Assembly (NCBI RefSeq): GCF_003473485.1
Contig: NC_053042.1
Location: 49,253,762 to 49,317,761 of the forward strand
Reading direction: 5' to 3'
DNA length: 64,000 nucleotides
Origin: Medicago truncatula
Taxonomy: Eukaryota > Streptophyta > Magnoliopsida > Fabales > Fabaceae
This document shows positions 15,557 to 28,900 of the stretch, piece after piece. Within the stretch, counting starts at the first letter, position 1; each line of letters opens with the position of its first letter. Made by a program: the position numbers and the translations under genes. The notes under the pieces were generated by a model that was not told where the DNA came from, made no database searches, and saw only the letters and a list, made by a program, of their open reading frames with translations.

Positions 15557-18500
15557 ATGGGTAAGCAAAAGCAACAAGTACTTTCCCGTTTCTTCGCTCC
15601 AAAACCCAAAACCCCTTCATCAACCACCGACCCACCACCACCGCCACCATCTTCCTCTCCCAAAATCACCACCACCGTCAATTTCTCACCATCCAAACGC
15701 CGCTTAATCTCTCAACTCACAGCATCCCCTAACAAACAACCCAAACTCTCTTCACCTATTCCCTCTCTCCACCAACGCTTCCTCCAGAAGCTTCTAGAAC
15801 CTTCTAATCCAACCCCACAACCTCCTTCATCTTCCAAACCTGTAAAATTTACTCCTTTAGAGCATCAGGTAGTGGAACTCAAAGCTAAGTACCCTGATGT
15901 TCTTTTAATGATTGAAGTTGGTTACAAGTATCGATTTTTCGGCGAAGATGCTGAGAATGCTGCAAGGGTTTTGGGTATTTATGCTCATATGGATCATAAT
16001 TTTTTAACTGCTAGCATACCAACTTTTCGATTAAATGTCCATGTGAGGAGGCTTGTTAGTGCAGGGTATAAAGTTGGCGTTGTTAAGCAGACTGAAACTG
16101 CTGCTATTAAGTCCCATGGTTTGAATCGGGCCGGTCCATTTTGTCGAGGTTTGTCAGGGTTGTATACGAAGGCCACACTTGAGGCGGCGCATGATATGGG
16201 GGGAGGCGAAGATGGGGGTGGGACCGTGAATAATTATTTGCTGTGTGTTGTGGAAAAGAGTATTTTGGGAGAGAAAAAATTTAATTGTGGTGTGGAAGGT
16301 GGTTTTGATGTGAGGATTGGGATTGTTGGTGTGGAGATATCGACGGGAGATGTTGTTTATGGAGAGTTTGATGATAATTTTTTGAGGAGTGAACTTGAGG
16401 CTGTTGTTGTTAGCTTGTCTCCTGCTGAGTTGCTTCTTGGAGACCCTCTTTCAAAACAAACTGAGAAGGTAGTTTTTTTATCTGCCAAGGTGTTACTTAT
16501 CTAACAAGTGATCAATCATTTAAATTTTTCTCCACACATTTCAAGAATTGTATACTTGTTTTGTTTCTTTTCTATTTTCATTGTGATTGTTGGAGTTGGA
16601 TTGTTGATGCTTGATTCTGCAATTGATGATGTATCTATCATACTATATACATAGGCCATGTAAGATTGGATTTGCAGTCCAGGTTATTTCATGGCCTTAA
16701 TTTAGGGTTTGCTTATTGTATGAGGAGACAATTTAGAGGACTGCGGTCAAATATGACAAGGATGTTCATTGATAATATCTTTGTTGTTGGGCCACCGACA
16801 ATTTTCCACAATTCAGATGTTCAGTCCTGAGTGTGAGGCGTGTTAAATCTTATATTGACGAGATATGGGCATACAAGCATTTTAGTCCTTACAAGGCTTG
16901 ACCAATCTTTCCTCACCTTTCGAGCTAAGTCAGCTAACTTTTGGGGTTGAGAGTTAAAGCTTAAATCCCATATTGTAAGATTTCTTATAAAAGGAGTGAG
17001 TAATAAAACATTATGATTATTTTTTTTTTTTTTAGAACGGCAAAACATTATGATTATCAAATGTTAAAATTGGAAGATGGTGATATATACAAATCCCTGA
17101 TAGTTGGTGTGAAATTCTGAATTAGCTTGGTAAATGCTGATACAATGTAAAACTTTTCAAATAGCTGGTGTAACATTCTGATTTAGATTCACATTTGAAT
17201 ACAATAGATGGAATTTCAAACTATATGAAAAGAGGACAAAATTGCTAGAAAATTGAAATGGATGCTTTGATTGGAACAGCTTATGAACACAATTTAATGC
17301 ACGGGTGTTTTCATTATAGTAGGTATGAATTAATCCAAACTTTGATTTAATACTTAAATTGGTCCTCCAATAATTTTGAACATCAATTTTAATCCTTCAT
17401 AGTATAAATAAGCATAAGCTTAGGACTAAGCTGATGTATAAAGATCCATTTAGATTTTAAATACTAAATTAACCAACTTGTTGTCTGAAATCATTGAAGG
17501 ACCAACACGATATCCCATGTATTTTTGATTACCAAATTTAGTATTTATTCCTACCTTTTATGCACTGCATATTTGTCCTCACAGCATGATTTTTCCATCT
17601 CATTTTTCTTGTAATTCAATACATATCTATTTAAATTCTTATAATTCAATACATATCTATTTAAATACTGTTGAAATTATTTAATTCTTGGAAAGCTTAT
17701 TTCTTAATCCATAAGATATTCTGTTCATTTTAATTAATATTAGAAGACAAATTTATGCTCATGTTAAATCATGAAATAATCCTTACCAGCGGGCATGCTC
17801 TCATAAACACCTGATGGTTTACTTACAGTGATCAAAAGCTCAAGCTGATCAATTATCAAACTGATTTTCTAACCCTAAGATCCAATTGTGTGATTTGATC
17901 TATTATTAGTTATTACTGGCTTTTGCTGGACCCTCCTCAAATGCTCGTGTGGAGCGTGCCTCACGAGATTGCTTCACCAACGGAGGCGCTTTTGCTGAAG
18001 TTATGACATTGTATGAGAACACGCATGCTGACAGTCCAGATTCAATGCAAAACAATGAATTGGCTGAGCTTGGAAGTCAGCAGATGGTAGTGAAGGTACC
18101 ATCCACCGATATTTAGCAAGCCTTAAAAAGTCTTATTATTTTGCTATTTTGAATATGCATTTTTCTACCTGTCAAAATCTGTCTTGTGCTTATAAAGCAG
18201 GTAATTGGAATTTGTTATTACAGTTCCTTGTAGTTTATAGAAAACAATACAGCGATAGGAATATGCTTAAAGACATGATCAAAATCGAAAAGCAATAAGT
18301 CTATCAAGAAGAATGTGAAAGGCAGAAAGAAATTGAGATTAGAAAGAAGTGCTTGAGATGAGTAGTGGTGCAGAGTCGTAAAGGGTTTATAGAAGAAATT
18401 GGAATCCAGAAGCATTGAACCCGTAAAGGATTTATTGCTAGAAAATGATAGGAGAAATTCCCAAGTTGGGAAGCTATTACTTACTATTACTCTATTAAAA

Positions 18501-21500
18501 TTGCATGAGTCCCACAAAAAAAGGTTACCGTTTAGCGTTTCCCTCTTTTGCGGTCATGAAAATTGCACCACAAACTGGGTCTAAAAACCTTCGCCACCGG
18601 CGCAAGAGAAGAGTGTCGTTGCTGTGCTTTCACGATCTTCTTCGTTGTACCGGCTGTGCCGACATATTCGGCGAGTTCTCTACCGCGCCGCCACGTCGTA
18701 GGAAGATAGACGCGTTATCTCAAGTTATCGCGTGATTTTGGAAACCATGCTTGTACTATTGAATCATCACTCAAGCTTAAAGATTTTTTTTACTGCGCTA
18801 CTATTAAACACACAATTCTGTATGAGACTTAATGTTAGGTGGTAAAAACATAGGCCTGCAAAGATGACAATGTTAAAATGGATAAGTGGTTCCACAAGGC
18901 ATGATTAGAATTTAAATCATTAGAGAAAAAGTAAGGGTAGCTCCCATTGTAGAGGAGATGGTGAGTCTCATCTTAAGTGATTTGAGCACGTGTTACGAAA
19001 ACATGTAAAAACCTTGGTATGTAATTGGCATGGATGGTTGGCTAGATGGATGATAGTATGATATTCCATTAGTCAGAGGTAGAGACGGACCAAAGAATAT
19101 TATGCCAAACCATTGAGAGATTTAGAGGTAAATGATCTATCTCAAACTTAATTGACAAGTCTCTTGATCCATGTATCAGCTCCAAAAAGGGTTGGATGCT
19201 GTTATTGTTGTAGTGGATTTTAGTTTATGATAATGTAATCAAATCCTAAATTTTGAAATTCTTCTCTTTTCTAGTTAAGCTTTAGTAGGTAAATTTTTGT
19301 TCCCAAGAAATCATATGACTTCAAATTTATTTTGCTTTACAGATTATAGATATACATTTATTTTTGTTGCAATTTCTATTGATAACATACTTTGTTCTGT
19401 CTCTACTGTTTTATAAAGGAGGTGATGAACCTGCCTGAGTTGGCTGTCGAAGCTTTGGCCTTAACTATTCGCCATTTGAAGGGATTCGGTTTTGAAAGAA
19501 TTCTGTGCTCAGGTGCTTTAAGGCCCTTCGTAAGCAATACAGAAATGACTCTCTCAGCTAATACACTTCAACAACTGGAGGTAATTATAAGCTGCACTTT
19601 TGTTTCTTGACAGTGGTTAGTAAAGGCAAAGCATACTTAAAAAAAATAAAAATTAAAGAGAAGCATACTATACACCTCCATGCTGGATGTGTAATTTTTT
19701 TTTTTTGTCGTCTGAAAGTGTGAAAGTTGTAACTATCACATGTGTAGTGGATGGAAATGGTTCACACGATCATTTTGTGATGAAATAAACTGCAAAGAGT
19801 TTTATCTAAAGATTATCAGAAAGGCGGTCATAACCAAGATAAGCTTAAATATCCTGTGAATTTACTCAGTGTGACAAGAGTCTCCACTAATTACTAAACT
19901 TGTTAACATGACTTGGACCAACGTATTCATTTTGACATTGTCGTGGAACATGGATAAATTTCACTACTGATCAATCTAATCATACATTTAAACTCCCTTT
20001 CCTTTTCTGGTTTAGGTATTAGTTCTTGTAGATTCATATAAAACAATTAAAGTATAGTAAATAAATATCGTGAGTTCTTGTTGATCAATCTAATCATACA
20101 TTTAAACTGCCCTTTCCTTTTCTGGTTTAGGTATTAGTTCTTGTAGATTCATATAAAACAATTAAAGTATAGTAAATAAATATCGTGATTTCTTGTTGGC
20201 TGGTGAATGCAGCATGTATAAATCTCCCCCTTTTTTTCCTGGTTCAGGTATTAGTTCTTATAGATTCATATGAAAGTAGTTATAGTTTATAAATACAGCA
20301 TGTTGGCTTCTTGCTGACCCGTGACAACAACATACATAGCTCTATTCTTTTACATGGGTCACAAGATCATTATATGCTATTTTATTTTTTTATAACCTAT
20401 TATAATATTTATTTGATCCATGTTCTTGTTTGTATACACTATTATTAATTTGTTTTTCCTCATACCAAATTGTTTAGCATATTCTTGCAGCTAACGAATA
20501 TTTCCTATGTTTTCAGGTTTTACAAAATAACAGTGATGGATCTGCGAGTGGTTCCTTGCTGCAAGTTATGAATCACACTCTTACTATATTCGGTTCCAGG
20601 CTTCTTAAGCATTGGGTATGGGATGCTTCCATTCCTGATATACCATCACTGAATGTTAAATTCTTGATTATCTTCCCTAAACCAGCCGAAAAAGTTCTCT
20701 GTTTAATTGTTTTTCATGTGCATGATACAGGTATCACACCCATTGTGTGATCAAACCTTGATTGCTGCTCGTCTTAATGCTGTATCTGAAATCGCAGAGT
20801 CCATGGGAACCTGTAATGGTATGAAGAATCTTGGACGCTTTGAGGAAGATTCTGATGTAGCAATTGTGCAGCCTGAGTTAGCACACATACTTTCATTGGT
20901 TTTGACATCCCTGGGCCGGGCACCTGATATACAGCGTGGGATTACAAGAATTTTCCATCGCACTGCTACCCCATCTGAGGTGATGAATAGCTTTTTATTG
21001 GATGTTAATGTATTTCACTATATTATGTAACTTAAATTATTTAATCAATGTTCCTATCTAGTGATATCTGTTCACATTTCACTATAGAGTTTCAATGCAG
21101 TGTGAAGCATTGGTTAAGAGTATTGCTATTTCTGAATAGTTATAGTCATTCAGATTCTTGATATATCATATTTGATTGGTATAATTCCACTTAGATATTT
21201 TTGAATTGACCATGAAGCTTCTAGCTATTGATTGTTTCAATCATGCTGTCTTTTCACAGTTTATTGCCATTATTCAAGCTATTTTATCTGCTGGAAAACG
21301 GCTTCAGCAACTTAACATAGGAGAGGGTGATAATAATAACAATAATAAATTGCGCTCTGATTTGTTAAAGAAGTTAATTTCAACTGCGTCCTCTACAAGT
21401 GTTATTGGTAATGCTGCAAAAATGCTGTCATCTTTAAATGAAGACTCTGCTTACCAAGGAGATTGGACTAATATGATCATTGCAACTGAGGAGCAATTTC

Positions 21501-24500
21501 CAGAGGTTTGTCTGTGTATCCTGTGTGAAAAAATTACACTTTATAATTGGCTTCCTTTTGGGCTTCATTTTATTCTCCGTTTTATTTCTGATCTATGTTG
21601 AAAATAATATTACTATGAATAGGTAATTACAGCTCGAAAGGCTTTTCAGATGGCAGTGGAACACTTAGATTCATTGATTGACTTGTACCGCAAACGGCTC
21701 GGAATGCGGAAATTGGAATATATGTCTGTTTCTGGTGTAACCCACTTGATAGAGGTAGTTTGGCCGAGACACCTAAGTTTTTCAATATTTAGACATTATA
21801 GATGCTGGAAAGATGTTTACAAATGGCCTTCTACTATTCCAGTTCTTTTTGCATTGCTGCTCTTATTTTAGTTGTTGCCTTATCGGCATTTTTTACTTTC
21901 CTATTTGATCTGAAACATCTGCTCAGATTGCATGTATGCTGTATGATATTTTTTAATGCTCCAAATGTGTGCAAATTATAAATTGAAGGATTAGTTTTAA
22001 GGGAAATTATGGTCATACTTATCTTTCCCATGCCCCACCTTTACCCCTCAAAAAAGGGGAATAAGGATGAATGGTAAATGTTTATTGTCTGTTGTCAATA
22101 TCCGTCTGGTTCTTGATTGTTTGACTGCTTCTAAATATTAAGTTACTACCAAGTGTCTCAATTTTGTTTTCCTTTTGACAGTGAACTCAAAATAAATTCC
22201 AATTATTTGTTTCTTCTTGTTCACCAGTCAGGAACTCTAATTTAACAATTGAGTTAAAACGCATGCTACATTGAATTAATGGTTGGTTGCGAATAAGTTA
22301 TAATTGTTATTCATTTTGGCTGCAGTTATCAACTGATGTAAAAGTGCCTTTAAATTGGGTTAAAGTAAATAGCACAAAGAAAACAATTCGGTATCACCCT
22401 CCTGAAGTAGTGACAGCATTGGATGAGTTATCATTAGCGAAAGAGAAGCTTACTGTTGCCTGCCGAGCTGCATGGGATAGCTTTCTGAGGGACTTCAGTA
22501 AACACTATGCTGAGTTCCAAGCTTCTGTTCAAGCACTAGCTTCTCTAGATTGCCTGCACTCACTTGCCATTCTTTCAAGAAATAAGGTTTATTCTTGAAG
22601 GATTTTTAAGTGTCTCCAAATTATTTGTCGCATTTCGTAACATAGTTTTCTGTGACAGGGTTATGTCCGCCCTGTTTTTGTAGATGATCATGAGCCTGTT
22701 CAGATGCAAATTTGTTCTGGTAGACATCCAGTATGTATTTAATGGTTTGAAATTTTGTATGTATTGACTTCGACTGAGTTGATTCAATTTTCTCACTGAT
22801 TGGTAACAAAAGGCTCATTATCGTAAGTCATTTCTCACCAGGTTTTGGAGTCTATCTTACAAAATAATTTTGTCCCAAATGATACAAGCATGCACGCCGA
22901 TAGAGAGTACTGTCAGATTGTCACTGGACCCAATATGGGGGGAAAAAGTTGCTATGTTCGCCAAGCATCTCTGATCGCTCTCATGGCTCAGGTAGGATCA
23001 ATGCACTGTCTGCTACATTTATGCTTAGTCTGAAGGGAAATTATTTTTTCTGGGAAAGGTTTCTTATGCTTCAAATGTCTTGAAATTGAGTTAGATTTTT
23101 CTTCCAAATTATTTACCATACTAAATTATCGAACTATTTCCACCTCCATAATATTTAACTGACCGGTTTTATTTGACAACTGTGTCCCTTACGGCTGTTG
23201 CTTTATTGAAACATTCCCCAATCTTTCTAGGTTGGTTCCTTTGTACCAGCATCATCAGCAAAACTGCATGTACTGGACGGAATTTACACCCGGATGGGCG
23301 CTTCTGACAGTATTCAGCAAGGGAGAAGCACCTTCCTAGAAGAATTGAGCGAGACTTCACACATACTTCATAGATGTACAGGACGTTCGCTGGTTATACT
23401 TGATGAGCTTGGGAGAGGTACAAGTACGCATGATGGCATGGCAATTGCTTATGCGACATTACATTATCTTCTGAAGCAGAAGAAAAGTTTGGTCCTATTT
23501 GTCACTCATTATCCAAAGATTGCAAGCCTGGAAACTGAATTTCCAGGCTCTGTAGCAGCATATCACATGTCACATCTGACCTCACACGATGATGTGAGTA
23601 AAAACTCCAACGATCATGAAGACATCACTTATTTATATAAACTCGTACCTGGTGTTTCTGAGAGAAGTTTTGGTTTTAAGGTTGCCCAGCTTGCACAGGT
23701 AAATTGACATCATTATATATTACTTCCTCTGATTCATAAGAAGAGTCGTTTAAAGTTTTTTCACATAGCTTGAGAAAATTGATAAATGAATAACAATCTT
23801 ACAAAATTAACCTTGTTTCCTATTGGTTATTAAATATTGTCATAAATTCATAGTGAAGTTAATGATTTGGAAGCGATGCACACGATACCAATTTTGGATC
23901 GAAATTGAATTAAAATAATTCATACTAACAATCTTCTTCCAAAAAATATTACATTTGAGACAAATTTCTCTATGAAAAAGACATTTATTTTGGGATGGAG
24001 GTAGTACTTTGCATTGCTCCTAAAGCAATTGGTTGATTTTGTCGGAGTTGATTTCTCTCCTAGAGCTACTTCATTCATTACAAACAAACATTATGGCAAA
24101 GAAGTTTGATGATTGTCTCGATATCTGGGTTTTACAACTGATGTCTCAACTCACTACTGATATAACTGTTCAATTTTCTAATATATTGAATCTCATTTAA
24201 GATTTATTGTAAACATCATGTTTTTCAGTTACCGTCGCATTGCATTAGCCGAGCTATTGTCATGGCTTCCAAATTAGAAGCACTAGTAAACAGCAGAATA
24301 CATGGTAGATCAGGAAAAGAGTTGTTGGATGAACCTGTTATCCATCAAGAGCAAGAATTACACCACTGTCCTCATCAAGAATTTGGTAGAGCATATAAAG
24401 AATTCTATTCAAACTTAAAAGCTACAATATTAGATGATGATGACCATGCAAAAAGCTTTCAACTTTTAGAGAATGCAAGAAGCATTGCAAAGACATTAGT

Positions 24501-24510
24501 TAGCAGGTGA
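15557..24510 (+). CDS. MSH3: DNA mismatch repair protein MSH3
   Basis: MSH3 pairs with MSH2 (MutS-beta) in the nucleus and recognises insertion/deletion loops. Twelve exons join in one frame: 15557-16468, 17910-18095, 19419-19580, 20517-20615, 20731-20979, 21260-21505, 21623-21754, 22326-22586, 22659-22730, 22842-22991, 23231-23698 and 24229-24510. All exon junctions are phase 0, and the product is 1072 aa (Arabidopsis MSH3 is about 1081). Residues 6-13 (QQVLSRFF) form a PCNA-binding PIP box. The mismatch-binding domain starts near residue 97 and has the MSH3-type Tyr123-Lys124 in VGYKYRFFGED instead of the MSH6 Phe-x-Glu. The lever/core runs to about 740. Walker A is TGPNMGGKS near 801-809 and Walker B is LVILDELGRGTSTHD at 877-891. 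The exon 3 acceptor could also lie 3 bp downstream, which would drop one Glu. Introns 1-3 and 11 hold transposon and tandem-repeat debris, but no exon is damaged. Confidence 0.97.
16835..17005. repeat. LTR-like fragment in MSH3 intron 1
   Basis: The stretch contains GAGATATGGGCATACAAGCA and a GGTTGAG...TTAAATCCCATATTGTAAG segment. These resemble a common legume Ty1/copia-type LTR. No paired end or target-site duplication was found. The call rests on recalled resemblance only. Confidence 0.3.
18585..18740. other. GC-rich island inside MSH3 intron 2
   Basis: This block of about 150 bp is clearly richer in GC and CpG than its AT-rich surroundings, with runs such as CGCCACCGGCGCAAGAGAAG and ACCGCGCCGCCACGTCG. 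It sits within intron 2. A plus-strand frame is open across it (18505-18735). It matches no family I recognise. It could be the 5' end of a retroposed gene or of a transposon. Confidence 0.4.
18810..19215 (+). pseudogene. RTE-type LINE C-terminal remnant in intron 2
   Basis: In several broken frames the stretch aligns by eye with the copy at 7690-8105. It has KMTMLKWISGSTRHD, a VRVAPIVEEMVSL-like stretch, the R-G-R-G-R-P-like charged segment and LRDLEVNDLSQT. It ends in the CTGTTATTGTTGTAG stretch found at RTE 3' ends. It lies in the sense direction of MSH3 but is spliced out. Confidence 0.7.
19969..20320 (+). repeat. Tandem repeat, 114-bp unit, in MSH3 intron 3
   Basis: Two nearly identical 114-bp units start at 19969 and 20083 (both begin GATCAATCTAATCATACATT). 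A third, diverged and incomplete unit at about 20234-20300 shares GGTATTAGTTCTTRTAGATT. The high identity of units 1 and 2 suggests a recent duplication. Confidence 0.85.
23723..24001. mobile_element. Stowaway-like MITE in MSH3 intron 11
   Basis: The left end is CTTCCTCTGATTCATAAGAA. The right end, reverse-complemented, is CTACCTCCATCCCAAAATAA. The element is bordered by TA on both sides and is about 279 bp long. The ends match the Stowaway type. It lies wholly in the intron. Confidence 0.6.
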
Positions 24511-25899
24511 AGCACTTTTCCCTTTTTTCTTTTCTTTCCTTGTTCTTTAAAGAACCAACATTCTTCTCTAAGTTCCTATCTTACTAGTAATTACTTTCTT
24601 GCTCCCTTCATCATTACTAATATATCAGTCATTTTCCTATTATGGTGATACGCAATCTAAACCATCAACTCATTTTTTACTTGTGAGATACTATTATCTG
24701 CATAATATATTTGCCAACAAAATTATTGTCCTGGCTGCAGATGAGGGTATAATGAAGCAGTTTTTTTTTAAAAATTATGTTCTGCGCAATTGACAAGCTG
24801 GTTTGTTTGTTGATGCTGATAGCAGTTGCTTCAAAAATTTTGTCACAACTCTTGTGTTTTTGAAGAAGTCAAACTAGCCCACACCGAAATTGGCACTCAT
24901 CACAACTTGTTGATTTTTCATGTGCTTTAACAGGTCAATTCGGTTTGTATAAGTGAGGTCAGATGCAGGGTTCATAAGGTCTCCTCTAGTGTGTATATTG
25001 TAGATAAAATTTTGATCAATATTCTTATATATTGTTATAGTTGAGCCTTCCAGTTTTTGCCTCTTTACCTCCTCCCTTCTGCCTTCTTTATGCTTTTTTT
25101 TTTTTTCTTTCTTCCAACGGAAATGAAATTAGTCCCGAAAAACTAAGCTCAAGAAAGCATTGCAATGGAATAACTGATAATGTGGCACCGCATTCGAGTC
25201 ATTCACCCATCATGTTTTCCGGCCAACAGATTTTACTTAATCGGTTAGCTGAAATTTGCAAGTCCTTCACGAAAACATTTGTCGTGATATTTAGCACCAT
25301 ATGCTTCAAAACTGATTATATTTTACGCAATGCAAATGGATGTCCTAATTTGAGGCAACGAGGGTAAAAGTTTCCCAAGTATGACAGTATGGTGATCCGT
25401 ACGTTTGGTAATAAACAAGAGTGACCGGAAGTTACACTATCAGTTTTTTTTTTTTAAAGCAATACAATATCAAATTATCAATCAATCTTTTTTATTTTTA
25501 TTTTTTGCTTTATATTTCCTTTTAAGTGTGAAAAAGATCACGTTTTATTTGGGTTGGAAACGAAAGTGAGGGGGAAAGAAAGTAAAAGGAAAGAAAGATG
25601 ACTATAAAGTGAGATATGTATTAAGTGTAAAATAATTTACTTTATCAATTAATCATTTGGTTAAATTGTCTAACTATGTATTTAATTTATATATGCTTTA
25701 TCGGCATACAATTTTTATATGCATCAATCATTTGGTTTGAGGTGAAAAGTTGTGTAATTCTTTCCCAAATGTCATGTCTAGTTACATTCCTTTGCAATTT
25801 TTTTCCATGATGTTTCGTCCCAAAATAAAGAAAATATTTCTACAAGCGGATTTTTCACGTTTAATTCCTTTTCGCGTCACTTTGTATGCTATGCTATAC
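24511..25899. other. MSH3 3' flank, no further gene seen
   Basis: The first few hundred bases are the probable MSH3 3' UTR. A plus-strand frame at 25041-25367 is open for 108 codons, but its translation has low-complexity Phe runs and no recognisable motif. I do not call it a gene. The rest is AT-rich with poly-T tracts. Confidence 0.45.
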
Positions 25900-25911
25900 A
25901 AGAACGTGTCA

Positions 25912-28900
25912 TGGGATCTGTAGAAATAAATGATTGTGAAAAAGGCCTTTGGAGTTTAACAGGATTTTATGGTTATCCAAACGGTAGTCGTAGGCGTGCG
26001 TCATGGGATCTGCTTTGTCATTTATCTAGTCAATCCATGCTACCGTGGTGCATTTTTGGTGATTTCAATGATATCATGGATGCAAGTGAAAAAAGGGGAC
26101 GAAATATTCGCTCGAATTGGCTTATTAACGGCTTCAGGCAAGCTGTTTTAGATTTCGGTTTATCTGATGTTCCGATCGAAGGCTATCCGTTTACTTGGTT
26201 CAAAAGCCTTGGCACCCCACGTGCGGTTGAGGAACGTCTTGATCGAGCTTTAGCAACGACTGCTTGGTTTGATTTTTTTTTTCTTCCAAATTCTTCCCTT
26301 GTAAATTTGGCTGCCCCTGCCTCCGATCACTACCCCATCTTGCTGGACTGTGTTCCTACTGCTAGAGCTACCAGAACTCGCCGTAGTTTCAAGTTTGAGA
26401 ACGCCTGGAAATTGGAACCGTGTTTTAATGATGTTGTGAAAGAGAGTTGGTCCGCATACAAAACTGATCCAATTTTGGAACGTCTTCACCGTTGTGGAGA
26501 GGACATGTTTCATTGGAGTCGCGCCAATGGTGGACGGTTTCGAAAGGATTTGGAGGACTGCCGTAAACAGCTAGAATTGATGCGTAGCAGTCATGTGGGG
26601 GAATCTTAGGATCAGCTGCTGCATTTGCGCAAAAAAATGAACCAATACCTTCTGCAAGATGAAGCATACTGGTGACAACGTGCTAAAAAACATTGGTACA
26701 AAGATGGAGACAAAAACACCAAATTTTTCCATGCTTCCGCCTCCGCTAGAAAGAAGGTTAATCGTATCCTTTCTCTAGAGAATGATCAGGGTGTTAAAGT
26801 GACAAATAATTCAGATATGTGTGTTGTGGCTAAAGAGTATTTTGATGATTTGTTTCAACGGAAAGATAGTATTCTTGCCCCGGTTCTTGATTTTATTCCG
26901 CAGAACATAACACCGGAGGATAACACGCAACTTACATCTCCTTTTACACGAGAAGAGTTTCGCGTGGCTTTACTTACCAGCATTTTTGGCAACTTTGCAG
27001 CGATGATATCATTAAAGATTGCAGTGCTTGGCTAGAATCCGGACATTTCCCTCCTACTCTTAACACTACTAATATTTCCCTTATTCCCAAGGGGAATAGT
27101 CAGACAACAATGCGTGATTGGAGACCCATATCTCTCTGCAATGTTCTTTATAAATTGATTTCAAAAGTCCTCGCCAACCGTCTGCAAGTTGTTCTTCCTA
27201 AATGCATATTTGACAGTCAGTTAGCTTTTGTTTCGGGCAGGTCAATTCTAGATAATGCTTTGGTTGCAATCGAAGTTATTAATTCCATGAATACTAATAC
27301 GAGAATTGTCGATGGTAGTGTGGCCTTGAAACTTGATATAAGTAAAGCTTACGATCGCATTGATTGGGATTATCTGAAAGGTGTAATGGTTAGGATGGGA
27401 TTTAATTCTCAACGGGTTCAGTGGATGACGATATGTGTCGAAACGGTGGACTATTCTGTGTTGGTTAATAATGAGTTGATTGGTCCAATCATTCCGGGAC
27501 GGGGATTGCGTCAAGGGGACCCCCTGTCTCCCTATTTGTTCATTATTTGCGCGGAGGGCCTTTCTTCTCTTATTAGGCGTGCAGAAGCTAGGGGTGACCT
27601 TCGTGGTACTTCCGTTTGTCGAGGGGCACCACCAGTCACCCATTTGCTTTTTGCGGATGATTGCTTCTTATTTTTTAAAACCACTGAGAACCAGGCACAA
27701 GTTATGCAGTCTATTCTAACCACTTATGAAGCAGCGTTTGGTCAGTCTATCAGTTTACCGAAATCCGAGACTTTCTATAGTCGAAAAGTTCCTGAAAACA
27801 TGAAGTACTCTATAACTAACATTATGGGCGTTCGGGCTGTTTTAGGCACGGGCAAGTATTTGGGTTTACCATCGATGATTGGCAGAAACCACACGGCTGT
27901 TTTCTCTTACGTTAAAGATCGCGTGTGGCAGAAAATCAATACTTGGAGCAGCAAATGCCTCTCTAAAGCGGGTCGTGAGGTTATGATAAAATCCGTTTTG
28001 CAAGCCATTCCGTCTTATATCATGATTATCTTTATGCTGTCGTCGAATATTATTTTTACTATTGAGAAGATGATGAATGCTTTTTGGTGGGGTCACGGTG
28101 GGTCTAATAATCGAGGCATTCACTGGTTATCTTGGGAGAAGCTCTCGATGCACAAGACAAATGGAGGTATGGGTTTCAAAGACCTTACCGCTTTCAACCT
28201 AGCAATGCTTGGTAAACAAGCATGGAAGTTTATGACCGAACCTCATACTTTGGCTTCCCGCATCTTTAAGGCACGCTATTTTCCTAATAATACTTTTCCG
28301 ACAACATCTTTGGGACATAATCCAAGCTACGCGTGGTGAAGTATTTTGAAAGCTCATTTCATTGTTAGAGGAGGATCCCATTGGTGTATCGAGTCAGGCA
28401 GTTCCATCCCTATTATTGATGAACCGTGGTTAAGGAATGGAACTAAACTTGCTAGTAATATTGCCAATGTGCATCTGTTGAGGAACTTTGGAGTAGATAG
28501 CTTAATTCACACTCATTCTAAGACGTGGAACGTGGAGGTCATTCATCAAGTGTTTGATGATGCATCGGCTGCATCCATTTTACAAACTTCCTTGTTTGAG
28601 CAAGTGACTGATGATGCTTTGATTTGGAAGGCGGAGAGGAATGGACTATATTCAGTCAAAAGTGCTTATAGACTTTGTGTGGAGGAGTTGATCGATACTG
28701 CTCATCTGCGGAGAGATGAATATTGGTCTGGGATTTGGCGGTTAAAAGTTCCTCAAAAGATTAAAAATCTAATCTGGCGAATGTGTAGAGGGTTCTTTCC
28801 TACCCGTGTTCGTTTACAGGATAAATGAGTTCAATGCCCCCTGAGTTGTGTTGTTTGTGATAGACCTTCTGAAGATATGCACCATATTTTCTTTGATTGT

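Noticed and set aside
15380..15696. Minus-strand Gly-rich open frames over the MSH3 start
   Set aside because: They are shadows of the Pro/Ser/Thr-rich N-terminus of MSH3 and of its CCACCACC-rich leader.
25041..25367. 108-codon plus-strand open frame behind MSH3
   Set aside because: Low-complexity Phe run, no signal peptide or motif worth naming, no splice context, and AT-rich flanks. A chance frame is likely.
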